The notes under the pieces: model-generated
The model's input: only the letters and a program-made list of their open reading frames with translations
Told to the model about the DNA's origin: nothing
The model's database searches: none
Shown here: positions 46,712 through 56,476 of the stretch, piece after piece
Numbering within the stretch: position 1 is the first letter of the stretch
Layout: every line of letters begins with the position of its first letter
From: Paraburkholderia franconis
GTDB taxonomy: Bacteria; Pseudomonadota; Gammaproteobacteria; Burkholderiales; Burkholderiaceae
Direction: 5' to 3'
Assembly (NCBI RefSeq): GCF_009362735.1
Contig: NZ_WHNP01000011.1
Coordinates: 144,202-208,201 of the forward strand
DNA length: 64,000 bases
Translations under genes and position numbers: made by a program

Positions 46712-47300
46712 GACTCGCGAATCCATCAGGCAAGCCGCTTACGATCTCGCCCGCAGCGGTCTCTGTGACGGATGGCAAGACGTGTGGCGCGCACTGCGCG
46801 CGCGGTTCAGCGTCGACCAATTGACGGCAATCTTCGAGAACCCTCTTTGCCGGCTCGACATTGACCAGCGTTGCTTTCGCGCGCGAAATCCAGGGGAAAT
46901 CGCAAGCGAATTGACAAGCGACCTGCCAGTAATCAGGCAAGCCCCCCAGAGAACGTCAATGAAGCTTTCGGCTTTGGATCGGGGCAGCAGACGAAGGTCC
47001 GACCGATTGGCCATGCGAATCCAGGCGCTGTTGGCAGGCGGAAGCGAATGCACCGCGGTACAACTCGCTGAACAGCTAGGCACGAGTCGCAATGAAGTAC
47101 TCATCGCTGCGCGTGCGATGCTGGCCGACGGGGAACTGCAAGTCGTACGATATGTTGCCGCGGAGCATGGTGGCCGAGGAGCGCGCGTTTTCGCGTGCAC
47201 CAGCGCGAGCCAGGGAGACTCTCCCCGACTGTACGCATCATGGCCGGAGGCAGATCCCGTGGTAACGGGCGCTATCGACGCCATTGCGCGTCACGGGTGA
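46680..47300 (+). CDS. Winged-helix-like hypothetical protein
   Basis: A 206-residue soluble protein. The N-terminal half has MKRTIDWDIVETRESIRQAA and RARFSVDQLTAIFENPLC; the C-terminal half contains a plausible winged helix: RIQALLAGGSECTAVQLAEQ (helix 1-2), LGTSRNEVLIAARAMLADGE (recognition helix) and LQVVRYVAAEHGGRGARVFA (wing). DNA binding is inferred from that pattern. Found as an uncharacterised family in Burkholderia to my knowledge. It follows the palindrome region, and a second, frameshifted copy lies inverted at 58841-59463. Confidence 0.7.
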   Translation: MKRTIDWDIVETRESIRQAAYDLARSGLCDGWQDVWRALRARFSVDQLTAIFENPLCRLDIDQRCFRARNPGEIASELTSDLPVIRQAPQRTSMKLSALDRGSRRRSDRLAMRIQALLAGGSECTAVQLAEQLGTSRNEVLIAARAMLADGELQVVRYVAAEHGGRGARVFACTSASQGDSPRLYASWPEADPVVTGAIDAIARHG

Positions 47301-47592
47301 CCGTGCAACGTTTCCAGCTCCGACGGCCATTCATCTGACGATTTGCCAGGCGACCCCGGATGTGTGGATGGCCGTTGAACACCTCAAGGCAGCCTTAGAG
47401 ATGATCCCGGTTTTAAGGCCAGGATAGGGTCGCTGGCAGAAACTATTCCGGGCGGGCGCGACCCAAACAAAGGAATATTCCCGAGTCTTCTCGCATTTTG
47501 CTGCAGTCTGGAGCCGACGCGACATTCGAAACGCCTACGAGAGCGCGAAGGAGATCAACGCGACTGGATTGCGTTGATCTGGGCGCAGCGAA

Positions 47593-47759
47593 AGTGCTGG
47601 GCTTACGATCGACGACATCAGCCCGACGCTGGCCGACCGGGTACGCGAGTTGTACAGCAACTGGGGGATCGCAACAGGGACCACGGCGACAACGGAGACT
47701 ACGGCCTACCGCCAGAAACACGCGAATTTATTCAGCGCGCGCAATTCAGGAAGAGATAG
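47593..47759 (+). pseudogene. C-terminal remnant of an unknown protein
   Basis: Reads SAGLTIDDISPTLADRVREL and, after a one-base shift, QQLGDRNRDHGDNGDYGLPP then ETREFIQRAQFRKR and a stop. The join looks like one natural C-terminal domain. Nothing upstream continues it. A perfect 9-base inverted repeat (GATCAACGC / GCGTTGATC, 47553-47579) lies just before. Confidence 0.45.
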
Positions 47760-47795
47760 AGCACGCCAGATCAAGCGTCCCGTGTCCAGCGATTC

Positions 47796-47813
47796 ATTGG
47801 ACCAAAGTCCAAT
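47796..47813. promoter_or_regulatory. Palindromic operator candidate, site 3
   Basis: Arms ATTGGAC and GTCCAAT around CAAA, sharing the ATTGGACC-nnn-GTCCAAT spacing with the sites at 46422 and 59677. It is 66 bp upstream of the first gene of the DUF3300 operon, a position suitable for control of that operon. Confidence 0.6.
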
Positions 47814-47878
47814 CAACATCCATTTCAACGCATATAAGCTGGGAAGTGTCGGCTTTTCACCGTAGTTCGAGACTCGAC

Positions 47879-48163
47879 ATGAGACATGGCCTCGCGGGAT
47901 TCGGGCTGGCTGTATTCTGGCTACATGTCATTGTTGCCTGCGTTTTGCTGATGCTCCTTATCGGCGGTAAGGAACCCACGACTGGTGACTGGTTCGGAGT
48001 CGGATGGGAAGCACTCGCGATTGGGTTTATCCCGAACTCTCTGCTTCCCGAGCCGACGCCCAGACCATCCGGGCAGGCACGCATGCAGGCACCAGCGAGT
48101 TCTGTGACAGGCAGGAACGCCTCGTTGTCCGCGACAGGAACCTGCCGGACGGAGTGGCCATGA
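47879..48163 (+). CDS. Small membrane protein heading the DUF3300 operon
   Basis: A 94-residue product with one clear hydrophobic helix near the N-terminus (FGLAVFWLHVIVACVLLMLL), then EPTTGDWFGVGWEALAIGFI and a Pro/Ser/Thr-rich tail. Its stop overlaps the start of the DUF3300 gene by 4 bp. The tail may be out of frame relative to the original gene, since it has no domain character. Function unknown. Confidence 0.5.
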   Translation: MRHGLAGFGLAVFWLHVIVACVLLMLLIGGKEPTTGDWFGVGWEALAIGFIPNSLLPEPTPRPSGQARMQAPASSVTGRNASLSATGTCRTEWP

Positions 48164-49536
48164 TCAACTGCAAATCCCAATGGGCTAGAGCTTATCTGTT
48201 GTGGCTGGTTCTGCCAGCCACCATTCCCTCGTGTGCAGATCATGGTCCGGCGAGTCCCCCGCCATCAGGCTCCGCCGCATTGAGCCCCGCGCCATCTAGC
48301 CCGGTGCAATCGGGTCCCGGGGCAGTGAACACCGCGCCATCAGGCCCGGCGCAACCAGGCCCCGCACCATCAGGCCCGGTGGCGTCGGGCCCGGCGCCAT
48401 TCAAGCCAGAGGAGATCGAGGCCCTGGTCGCGCCGATCGCACTCTACCCGGACTCCATGCTGGCTCAGGTATTGATGGCGTCAACCTATCCGCTGGAGAT
48501 CGTGCACGCGGCGCGCTGGGTAAAGGCGAATCCGAATGTGAAGGGCGACGCCGCTGTGAAGGCGGTAGAGAACCAGCCGTGGGACACGAGTGTGAAATCG
48601 CTGGTGGCGTTCCCGCAGATACTTGAGCCGATGAGTGACAAGCTCGACTGGACCCAGAAGCTCGGCGACGCCTTTCTTGCGCAGCAAAAGGACGTCTTCG
48701 CTGCTGTGCAGCGCTTGCGGGCACACGCGAAGGAGTCGGGCAACCTCAAGTCGAACGAACAGCAGAACGTGATCGTCGAACAGGCGCCTGCTGGCGGCGG
48801 GCAGACCATCGTGAAGATCGAGCCCGCCAACCCGCAGGTGATCTATGTGCCCGCCTATGACCCGACTGTCGTGTATGGCGCGTGGAGCTATCCGGCCTAT
48901 CCGCCTTACTACTGGCCGCCGTATCCCGCCTATTACCCCGGGTACTATCCAGGCGCGGGCCTCGCCTTTGGCATCGGCCTTCTTGCTGCCGGTGCGATCT
49001 TCGCGGACTGCAACTCGTGTTGGGGGGGAGACGACGTCAACATCAACGTCGACAAGGCCAGGAACGTCGACCGTAACTTCGACAGTTCGAAATTCAAGAA
49101 CGGAGAGAGGAACGGCCGCTGGCAGCATGATGCGAGCCATCGTCAGGGCGTCGCCTATCGCGACAATGCCACGCGCGACAAATTCGCCGGTCAGTCACCG
49201 CGTGCCGGCACGCGTGACCAGTATCGCGGCCGTGGCACCGCCAATGATCGGGCAGGGGCAGGCAATCGCGCAGCGACGGCGGACCGTTCTGCTGGCGCGA
49301 ACCGGGGCGCGTCGAATCGCGCAGGAGGTGACGTGAATCGTGCCAGTAGTGGCGATCGCGGGGGTGGTTACAGCGGCGGACGCGACAATGCTTTCAACGG
49401 CGTGGGCACGAGCGGCCGCACCGCACAACGCAACTTCGACAGGGGAAGCTCGAGCATGCGGGATTCAGGCGTTAACCGGCCCTCCGGTGGTGGAGGCATG
49501 CGTGGCGGCGGTGGATTCCGCGGCGGCCGGCGCTAA
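48160..49536 (+). CDS. DUF3300 exported protein, copy 1
   Basis: A 458-residue envelope protein. An N-terminal hydrophobic segment ends in ATIPSCADHG, a possible but non-consensus lipobox. A linker of PSGPAQPG-type repeats follows, then the DUF3300 domain (EEIEALVAPIALYPDSMLAQ; ASTYPLEIVHAARWVKANPN; WDTSVKSLVAFPQILEPMSD), an aromatic Tyr/Pro stretch (YPPYYWPPYPAYYPGYYPG), a short hydrophobic helix, and a long Arg/Gly/Ala low-complexity tail. The role of DUF3300 is not known. First of two paralogues flanking a DUF2950 gene, all in one direction. Confidence 0.85.
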   Translation: MINCKSQWARAYLLWLVLPATIPSCADHGPASPPPSGSAALSPAPSSPVQSGPGAVNTAPSGPAQPGPAPSGPVASGPAPFKPEEIEALVAPIALYPDSMLAQVLMASTYPLEIVHAARWVKANPNVKGDAAVKAVENQPWDTSVKSLVAFPQILEPMSDKLDWTQKLGDAFLAQQKDVFAAVQRLRAHAKESGNLKSNEQQNVIVEQAPAGGGQTIVKIEPANPQVIYVPAYDPTVVYGAWSYPAYPPYYWPPYPAYYPGYYPGAGLAFGIGLLAAGAIFADCNSCWGGDDVNINVDKARNVDRNFDSSKFKNGERNGRWQHDASHRQGVAYRDNATRDKFAGQSPRAGTRDQYRGRGTANDRAGAGNRAATADRSAGANRGASNRAGGDVNRASSGDRGGGYSGGRDNAFNGVGTSGRTAQRNFDRGSSSMRDSGVNRPSGGGGMRGGGGFRGGRR

Positions 49537-49549
49537 GGAGAGGGGAATC

Positions 49550-50479
49550 ATGGCTTTCCGTTCATGCGTCTTCCGGCAGTGGCTGACGCCCACACTCGCG
49601 AACCTTGCGGTCGCAGCCATCCTGTCGGTCGCGATGGCGCCAGCGGTGCACGCGCAAATGAACTTCAGTTCGCCGGAGGCGGCGATGAACGCCTTTGGAG
49701 ACGCCGTCGTGAAAGACCGCGAGGATACGTTGCGCAAGATCTTTGGCAACGACTTCCGTGATCTGATACCACCTGTTGGTGGCGAGCTGCGAGGTACATT
49801 TGTCGCGGAATGGGCAAGGTCCCACACTATCGGGCCGACGGTTAAAGGGCGCGCGCACATCGTCGTGGGCGACAACGGCTGGACGTTCCCGATACCGCTC
49901 GTGAAGAGCAGTAAAGGTTGGCACTTCGATACCAACGCCGGTGCTGAAGAAATGCGATTGCGGCGCATCGGACGCAACGAACTGGCCGTCATTCAGACGA
50001 TGCTCGCAATCTACGATGCGCAGCGCGAGTACGCGCAGACCAATCACGACGGCGAGGGCGTCCTTGCCTATGCCTCGCGGATGGTAAGTTCGCCAGGCAG
50101 ACACGACGGTTTGTACTGGCCTACCGGGCCGGACGAAACCCCGAGTCCGCTCGGCGACGCGTTCGTTGATGCGAGTTCGCGCAATTCCAAGAACGCCGGC
50201 TATTACGGGTATCACTACAAGCTGCTCGAGTCACAAGGATCCCACGCGCCCGGTGGTGCCTATCACTACGTCGTGCGAGGCAAGCTGTTCGGCGGATTTG
50301 CCGTCATCGCGTGGCCGGTCAAATACGGAGATACAGGAATCAAGAGTTTCATGGTGAGTCACGCCGGGCAGGTCTACCAACGAGATCTCGGACCGGACAG
50401 TGCCACCAAAGCGGAGGCCACGAAGTCGTTTAACCCGGGTCCGGGTTGGAGCAAAGTGCCTGATGCCGATGCTCAGTAA
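49550..50479 (+). CDS. DUF2950 exported protein
   Basis: A 309-residue periplasmic protein: signal peptide ending APAVHAQ, then the DUF2950 pattern (FSSPEAAMNAFGDAVVKDRE; WTFPIPLVKSSKGWHFDTNA; LLESQGSHAPGGAYHYVVRG). It starts 13 bp after the DUF3300 stop with a strong GGAGAGGGG site, so the genes are cotranscribed. DUF2950 and DUF3300 genes are often neighbours in Burkholderia and related genera; their joint function is unknown, probably in the cell envelope. Confidence 0.88.
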   Translation: MAFRSCVFRQWLTPTLANLAVAAILSVAMAPAVHAQMNFSSPEAAMNAFGDAVVKDREDTLRKIFGNDFRDLIPPVGGELRGTFVAEWARSHTIGPTVKGRAHIVVGDNGWTFPIPLVKSSKGWHFDTNAGAEEMRLRRIGRNELAVIQTMLAIYDAQREYAQTNHDGEGVLAYASRMVSSPGRHDGLYWPTGPDETPSPLGDAFVDASSRNSKNAGYYGYHYKLLESQGSHAPGGAYHYVVRGKLFGGFAVIAWPVKYGDTGIKSFMVSHAGQVYQRDLGPDSATKAEATKSFNPGPGWSKVPDADAQ

Positions 50480-50680
50480 CGCGCCGCGTCCTCTTTTTCA
50501 GACACTCGATGCCGCGCCACCCGGCACCGCTCACTGGATCGCGGGATCACGCCGGACACAATGAAGCCAGCCGACACGCGCCTTTTCCGAATCCGGGTCG
50601 ATTGTCGTGACGCGCAAGCCCGGAGCATTCGTTGCCCGGTGATCGTTAAGCCCCCCGGAAGAACGAAAGTCGGAGTGACC

Positions 50681-52210
50681 ATGACGAACTGGATTGCACG
50701 ATTCTTGAGTGCCGGCCTCGTCGTCCTGCTGGCGGGCTGTCCGGCGAAGCAACAGAATCAGCAGACTCAGACGCAGGCCGCTTCGGCGCCAGCTCCTGCC
50801 TCCGTTCCCGCTACGGCGTCTGTTCCGCCTGCTGCATCCGCGCCGGCCCCGGCCTCGGTGGTCCAGACTCAGGCGCAGCAACTTGCGTCGGAAGAAATCG
50901 AGGCGCTGGTCGCGCCGATCGCGCTTTATCCGGATTCCCTGTTGTCCCAGGTCTTGATGGCGTCGACGTATCCGCTCGAAGTCGTGCATGCCGCCCGCTG
51001 GGTAAAGGCGCACCGCAACCTGAAAGGCGACGCCGCAGTAAAGGCAGTCGAGAACCAGCCATGGGACGTCAGCGTCAAGTCACTGGTGGCATTCCCACAA
51101 GTGCTCGAGCCGATGAACGACAAGCTCGACTGGACGCAAAAGCTCGGCGATGCGTTCCTCGCCAGTCAGAAGGATGTTCTCGATGCCGTGCAACGATTGA
51201 GGATTCGCGCGCAACAGGCGGGAAACCTGACGTCTAACGCGCAACAGAAGGTGATCGTCGAAGCGCCTGCACCGGGAGGCAACGGCGGCCAGGCGGCACA
51301 CGCATCGCAGACCATCGTGCGCATCGAACCGTCCGATCCACAGGTCGTTTATGTGCCGTCCTACAACCCGACTGTGGCCTACGGTGGCTGGAGCGCGCCG
51401 GCCTACCCGCCCACCTACTGGCCACCCTACCCGGCCTATTATCCCGGCGCCGCACTCGCGAGCGGGTTCGCATGGGGACTCGGCATCGCCGCCGCAGGCG
51501 CGATCTTCAGCAATTGCGACTGGAATAACAATAACGTCAATGTCAACGTCAACAAGGCCGCGAACATCGACCGCAATTTCGACCGGACCAAAGTGGAGGG
51601 AGGCAAGTGGCAGCACGACGCGGGGCATCGCCAGGGCGTCGCGTACCGCGACAACGCGACGCGTGACAAGTACGCGCGAGGCGCACAAGGCGCCAACGCG
51701 CGGAGCGACTATCGCGGACGCTCAGGCAGCGCGCCCGAACGCACAAGCCTGGCCAATCGGGCGCGAGGAGGCAACCAGGCCGCGGGTAATCGTACAGGAC
51801 GCGCCACCAATGCGAAGGCCGCCAACCGCACAGGCGGAACAAAGACCGCGGGTGCCGGCAATCGGGCCGGCAAGTCCAGTCGAGAGGCTGCCGCGGGCAG
51901 TCGTGCCCAGACCGCCAACCGCAATGCCGCAGCTGGCAATCGGGCGGAAATGCCCAATCGGAGTGCTTCAGCCGGCAATCGCGCCCGCACGTCCGCTCCT
52001 GCCGGAGCAACGGGCGCACAAACTTCCTACAGAAGCGGCGGCTACTCGGGTGGCGGGCGCGACACCGCATTCCAGGGCGTCGGCGCAGGCGGCGCGAGTC
52101 AGCGCGACTACAATCGCGGCCGTGCAAGCGCCCAGTCCTCGAACTTCAACCCCGGAAGTGGCGTAGCCCGCGGTGGTGGCGGAGGCGGTTCACGCGGCGG
52201 CCGGCGCTAG
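50681..52210 (+). CDS. DUF3300 lipoprotein, copy 2
   Basis: A 509-residue paralogue of the 48.2-kb protein. The start at 50681 gives a classical lipoprotein signal (MTNWIARFLSAGLVVLLAGC, lipobox LAGC). The DUF3300 domain is very similar (EEIEALVAPIALYPDSLLSQ), as is the Tyr/Pro motif, but the linker is Ala/Pro/Val-rich and the tail is longer, with many NR.G(N/R)-type units (for example AGNRAEMPNRSASAGNRA). Tail repeats of this kind suggest binding to polyanions, which is inference. It follows DUF2950 by 201 bp. Confidence 0.85.
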   Translation: MTNWIARFLSAGLVVLLAGCPAKQQNQQTQTQAASAPAPASVPATASVPPAASAPAPASVVQTQAQQLASEEIEALVAPIALYPDSLLSQVLMASTYPLEVVHAARWVKAHRNLKGDAAVKAVENQPWDVSVKSLVAFPQVLEPMNDKLDWTQKLGDAFLASQKDVLDAVQRLRIRAQQAGNLTSNAQQKVIVEAPAPGGNGGQAAHASQTIVRIEPSDPQVVYVPSYNPTVAYGGWSAPAYPPTYWPPYPAYYPGAALASGFAWGLGIAAAGAIFSNCDWNNNNVNVNVNKAANIDRNFDRTKVEGGKWQHDAGHRQGVAYRDNATRDKYARGAQGANARSDYRGRSGSAPERTSLANRARGGNQAAGNRTGRATNAKAANRTGGTKTAGAGNRAGKSSREAAAGSRAQTANRNAAAGNRAEMPNRSASAGNRARTSAPAGATGAQTSYRSGGYSGGGRDTAFQGVGAGGASQRDYNRGRASAQSSNFNPGSGVARGGGGGGSRGGRR

Positions 52211-52537
52211 ATACCACGAGGGGTGGATCGGCACGCTGATCAGGAGAAAGACCACGACGTCGATGACACTAAAGATCGCGCCGAGTCTCCGGTAGTCGGC
52301 AGCAGGCAGATATCCGCTGCCGAAATGGACCGGGGTCGGCCCGGTTTCGTAAGGTGCCAGGATACCCATGATGCCCAGCGTCAGGGCAAGCAACAGCGCA
52401 AACGCCTCCATCGGCATGCCGGGAATCGTCGAGCCCACAGTCAGCATGACGGGGAGCATCGGCGTCGTATGGGCGGTGACACTAGCGAACGTGTAGTGCG
52501 TAAAGAAGAAAATCAGCACCAGGATCACCGCAGGCAA
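52190..52537 (-). pseudogene. DASS-family anion symporter C-terminal fragment
   Basis: About 115 codons carry the last helices of a divalent anion:sodium symporter (CitT/2-oxoglutarate-malate type): FTHYTFASVTAHTTPMLPVM, the conserved LGIMGILAPYETGPTPVHFG SGY-type motif and a final hydrophobic helix. The first about 350 residues are absent, cut exactly where the next minus-strand gene ends. Overlaps the DUF3300 stop by 21 bp in convergent orientation. Confidence 0.75.
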
Positions 52538-52544
52538 CGCGCAT

Positions 52545-53364
52545 TCAGAACCTGAAATTCACATTCAGGCTCGGACCGCTGAAGCGCAGCGTCTGCACGA
52601 GCTGATCACCGGAGCCGTAGAAGGCGAGATATCGATACGTCAGGCTGACGTCGCCCCATTTCATCGCATAGCCGGGCCCTGTCATCGCCTGCCATGTGAA
52701 CTTCGACGTTCCCGCGCCAAGATCGAGATAGAACGGCATGTACCAGCTGCCGTCGCCCGTGATTGACACGCGTCCCCGAACGCCCGCGAATCCGTCGAAA
52801 ATGTTCTGCACCTGCGATACGTCGAGTTGCTGGTTCGCGCCCGAACTTGCGCCCGTGGTCGAGACAGCCATCGCGTCGAGCGTCCCCTTCACACCGAGAT
52901 ACCGCATCCCCACGATCGCATCGACGGAGCCCCACGACTGCCGCATCACCGTTCGCCCGCCACCGATCTCGATCAACGTGCCGCGAAAGTTCGTTTCAAC
53001 GCTCTGCTGGGTTCCGCGAGGCCCGAACAGGCCGTTCGTCGCATTGACCGAACTCTCGTGCCGCCCGAAGTTCAGATAGATCCCGTCCGCGAAGAAGCTC
53101 CAGTCGCCCTTACGCGCTTCGCCTTGCAGCATGAAGGCGAATTTGAGGTTTTGCAGATAGTCGTATGGCCCCGTGGACGCATCGGCGCCACCGCCCGGCA
53201 GCGAGAAAATGCATCGTCCCGTCCACGGATGGCAGCCACAGGTATGGCGCGAGGGCGAACTGCCACTGCGCGCTGGCGTCTCCATGAGTCAGCTCGGCTT
53301 CCGACGCCTGCGCGCTGGTCACGGCGATGATCACGGCGGCGACGCTTCCTCGGTACCAGTCCAT
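52545..53364 (-). pseudogene. Outer-membrane beta-barrel protein, frameshifted
   Basis: ATG 53364 follows a perfect AAGGAGGTG and gives signal peptide MDWYRGSVAAVIIAVTSAQA then QWQFALAPYLWLPSVDGTMH. The continuation FSLPGGGADASTGPYDYLQN is in the neighbouring frame (shift near 53205), followed by barrel strands such as WSFFADGIYLNFG and MKWGDVSLTYRYLAFYGSGD and the C-terminal NVNFRF ending in Phe, as expected for assembly by the BAM machinery. With one base repaired it is a complete porin-like barrel of about 270 residues. Confidence 0.75.
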
Positions 53365-53396
53365 GAAGGGCACCTCCTTCGACAAGGCGCGACGCG

Positions 53397-53528
53397 CCGG
53401 GCTACGCGGCACCTCCTCCCTACGCCTGCTACGCGCCACCGGCACCGTGGGTCGCCCAGTATCAGCCCGCGCCGCAGACCGGCCAATGGTACTGGTCACT
53501 GCAGTATGGGCGCTGGCTTTACGATTGA
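53397..53528 (+). pseudogene. C-terminal scrap of a Pro/Tyr/Trp-rich protein
   Basis: Forty-three codons read PGYAAPPPYACYAPPAPWVA then QYQPAPQTGQWYWSLQYGRW ending LYD and a stop. This Pro/Tyr/Trp composition with a terminal QYGRWLYD is a natural C-terminus of a secreted protein; the remainder is missing. It overlaps nothing else. Confidence 0.45.
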
Positions 53529-53751
53529 TCGACCGGATGACGCGGCGAGTCCTGTGCCTCTTGGGCTTGCCGCGTAAGACCACGCTATGGGGAAGCGGGT
53601 TTTCCAGGCTGATCGCGCGTGCGCCGCGTGCGATACGGTCGCCTTGTTGATTCTCCTTGCCTTATCAACTATCTCGCGCTGAGGCAAAGTCCCTCGACTC
53701 CGCGCGTTTGTTGCAGCGCCTTTCGACCTTCAACCGCTCCTCAACGACTAG

Positions 53752-54138
53752 CTATTTTGCGGTCTTCGAGACATCGCACTCGCCAGTGGGAACACGGCTA
53801 CCGCCCGTATTCTTCAGCGTAAGCGCGATCCTGCTTCCTCTGTTGGCCGTGATGATCTGTCCGTAACTGACGGTCGGGATAAACTGAATATCGGGAGCCA
53901 CCGCCACAGGAGGATTCCTTGCTCCGTCCACCGTCAGATCGAGTTCCACGGTAATCGATTCAATAGCAACGCCCCAGTCCTGTCCGCGTGCCGTCTGTTC
54001 CTTTTTGAAATTGCACAGACCCTCCATGACCTTCTCCAACGCCGTGGGAATATCGACAGGTTTGCCTGGGGGAATTGGCGGCGTGTTGCAGCCAATAACC
54101 AGGAATGGCAAGACAACGAGAGCGAGGTGGGCACGCAT
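53752..54138 (-). CDS. Putative lipoprotein, 128 aa
   Basis: Start at 54138 gives MRAHLALVVLPFLVIGCNTP with lipobox VIGC. The mature part has a helix (PTALEKVMEGLCNFKKEQTA) and a beta-rich domain (AIESITVELDLTVDGARNPP; GSRIALTLKNTG). The middle region, with a helix followed by an ITVELDLTV strand, is reminiscent of small trypsin-co-occurring-type domains, but I cannot assign it. No operon partner. Confidence 0.7.
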   Translation of the reverse strand: MRAHLALVVLPFLVIGCNTPPIPPGKPVDIPTALEKVMEGLCNFKKEQTARGQDWGVAIESITVELDLTVDGARNPPVAVAPDIQFIPTVSYGQIITANRGSRIALTLKNTGGSRVPTGECDVSKTAK

Positions 54139-54346
54139 CACGATCCCCTGTTTCATGAATTGTTCACGAAGCCTCGTTGCGTCGCAAGAACTTGCCGTCC
54201 CTGCGCGTGAACTCAGCGGCTGGCTCTCTGCTACCCCGGCAGAATTCTAGTTCAAAGTGGCGGCTGTGACATGCTCTTCGATCTGCGGCTTGCATGGATG
54301 TCTGTAGCCAGCAAGCACTAACCGCGATCACGTAGTATTTTCGACT

Positions 54347-56103
54347 TCAGGAGCCTGCATCGGGCTGTGCTCTGGGCGCCGCGTCCGCCGACACCCCGAT
54401 TTTCGTGTCGCTATCGTTCAGGAACGCCTCGACTACATCATCCGCCGAAACACGTCGCCCGAGATCTCCGACCTGCTGTTCAAGTCCCTCTGCGCGCAGG
54501 ATCTCGCGTGCGCCGGCATGGGCGGCAACAACCCGCAGACGCACACCGCTCTTCAGAAGATCAGCGTGCACTGTCGCAAGCATGCGCGCCCCCGCGATGT
54601 CCACGGTCGGAGAACTGGAAAGATCGCATATCACCAGCCTGACCGGACTGGTGCTCGACCGGATTCTCTCCCATACCGTCGCTCGTACATGTTCGATGTT
54701 GAAGTAAAGCAGCGACGCTTCGACGCGAAACAGCAGCACGCCCGGAATTGCCTCGTTGTCAGGATGACGATCGATGTCCGAATACCGGTGTGTGCCGGGA
54801 ATGCGTCCGAGGATGGCCACATGCGGATGCGCGGCGCGCGTGATGAGCACCAGCATTGAAGCTAACGCCGCGAAAATCACCCCTTTGAGGATGCCGAGCA
54901 GCAATACCGCAACAAAGGCGACCATTGACACCAGGAACTCGTAACGACTCACGTGCCACACGTGCCGCAATTCGCGAGTGTCCACAAGGCCCTTGACCGC
55001 CACCAATACGATGGCGGCAAGCACCACGTTCGGCAGGTTGTTGAGCAGGCCTGTCAGGAACATCAGGCAGAGACCAATTGTGATTGAAGCAAACACGAGC
55101 GCAAGCGGCGTCTTTGCGCCGGCCTTGTCATTGACGGACGACTGTGACAAGCCGCCCGCCACGGGATAACCGCACCCAATCCCAGCAGTTCCCGGCGCGA
55201 ATCGATTTCATAGCCGTTTTTTTGTGCGATGGCGCGCGCGGCCGACACGCTTTCCAAATATGACAACAGCAGACATGCGAACGCTAGTGGAACGATGCCG
55301 TCCACGTCACGCACCCGGAGTGCGGGGAAATGGAAGTGTGGCAAACCTCGGGGCAATGCGCCTACGACCTTGAATCCCATCTCGCCCAGTGACGTCACCG
55401 AAAGCAGGACAATGGCCAACGCTACGACGAACAACGCGACCGGGCGACCGGGTAGCAATTTTTCCCCTAACAGGAGCAGCGCCAGTGCACCGACACCGAA
55501 TGCGAGCACAACGGGATGTGTATCAGGCAATTGCCCGGCCAGAATCACAATGCGCTCGAAGAACTCCTCGCCGCCTCCCTCAACGCCAAACAGCTTGGGC
55601 AGTTGCGTCAGCGCGATCGTCAGCGCAGCCCCGGCCTTGAACCCAAGCAGGATCGTTTCGCTGATGAAGTTGACGAGCGAGCTTAGCCGCAAAATCCACC
55701 CAAGCAGGCACATGAGCGCGATCAGTATCGCGGTCAAAGCGGCGATAGACGCGAACCGGGCCGGATCTCCGCCCGCCATATCTGTGACGGTTACGCCGAC
55801 GAGCATAGAGATCGCCGAGGTGGGCCCGATGGCCAGTTGGCGAGATGAGCCGAGCAAAGCGTAAGACAGGCCTCCAACCAGATAGCAGTAAATGCCATAT
55901 TGCGGTGGCAAGCCGGCAAGCGTCGCATACGCAAGCGAGACAGGTATGCCGTAGGCCGCAAGCGTGACGCCCGCTACGACGTCGGATGGAATCCACGGTA
56001 GCTGATAGGTGAACAACCATTGCGCCGGGGGGAATAACGCGCGCCAGCTTTTGGCAGGCGCCATATTTTCAGCGTCGACGATGGGAACGCGTTTTTCCTC
56101 CAT
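54347..56103 (-). pseudogene. SulP-family anion transporter with STAS domain, out-of-frame deletion
   Basis: The N-terminal part (from MEEKRVPIVDAENMAPAKSW) contains the SulP membrane domain (YGIPVSLAYATLAGLPPQYG; LAIGPTSAISMLVGV). After RRELLGLGA the normal ANLAAGLG-type stretch is missing and the frame is lost near 55165; the rest continues in another frame as PVAGGLSQSSVNDKAGAKTP, more helices, and a cytoplasmic STAS domain (VRLVICDLSSSPTVDIAGAR). So a small deletion of about 8-9 codons plus a frame change inactivates an otherwise complete sulfate/bicarbonate-type transporter of about 590 residues. Confidence 0.82.
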
Positions 56104-56476
56104 TGCACTCTCGTTTTCGGACGGATGATCCGAAGCGGAACCCCCTTGATCATGGGAAAGTCACTGAATGCCCCCGCCCGCGTTACAGGCAACATTAACT
56201 AAACGTTGATGCCACCACGCTATCGCATGGCGATGCGTCGCAATCGATGATCATGACGATGGGTGCGGCGGGTCTCGAGGCATGATGAAAGTATCCCCTG
56301 ACAAGACGCGATTACGAGCGGATCAACGAGCATGGCTTCGCAATTCGCGCAACACGTGTGGCGAGAAGGTTTGTCTGCTGCGAATCTATCGTCGCCCGTC
56401 GGTGAACTGTCGCAGCCGCTGAGGTGATCGTCCCGCATCTCTCGAAACCTCGCCACGCAAACGCAAAAGCTCGTCA
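56104..56476. other. Intergenic stretch
   Basis: No gene, terminator or repeat that I can support. It separates the SulP promoter side from the YSC84 3' end. Confidence 0.35.

Larger units (their letters stand above)
46139..47311 (+). repeat. Left copy of an about 1.2-kb inverted duplication
   Basis: From the LysR start to just past the stop of the winged-helix-like gene, this segment is similar to the reverse complement of 58829-60090. The match includes the LysR 5' leader, both palindromes, the MRTTT leader ORF and the whole downstream gene. By eye identity is of the order of 80-90 per cent in coding parts and lower between; a proper alignment is needed for a figure. Confidence 0.8.
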
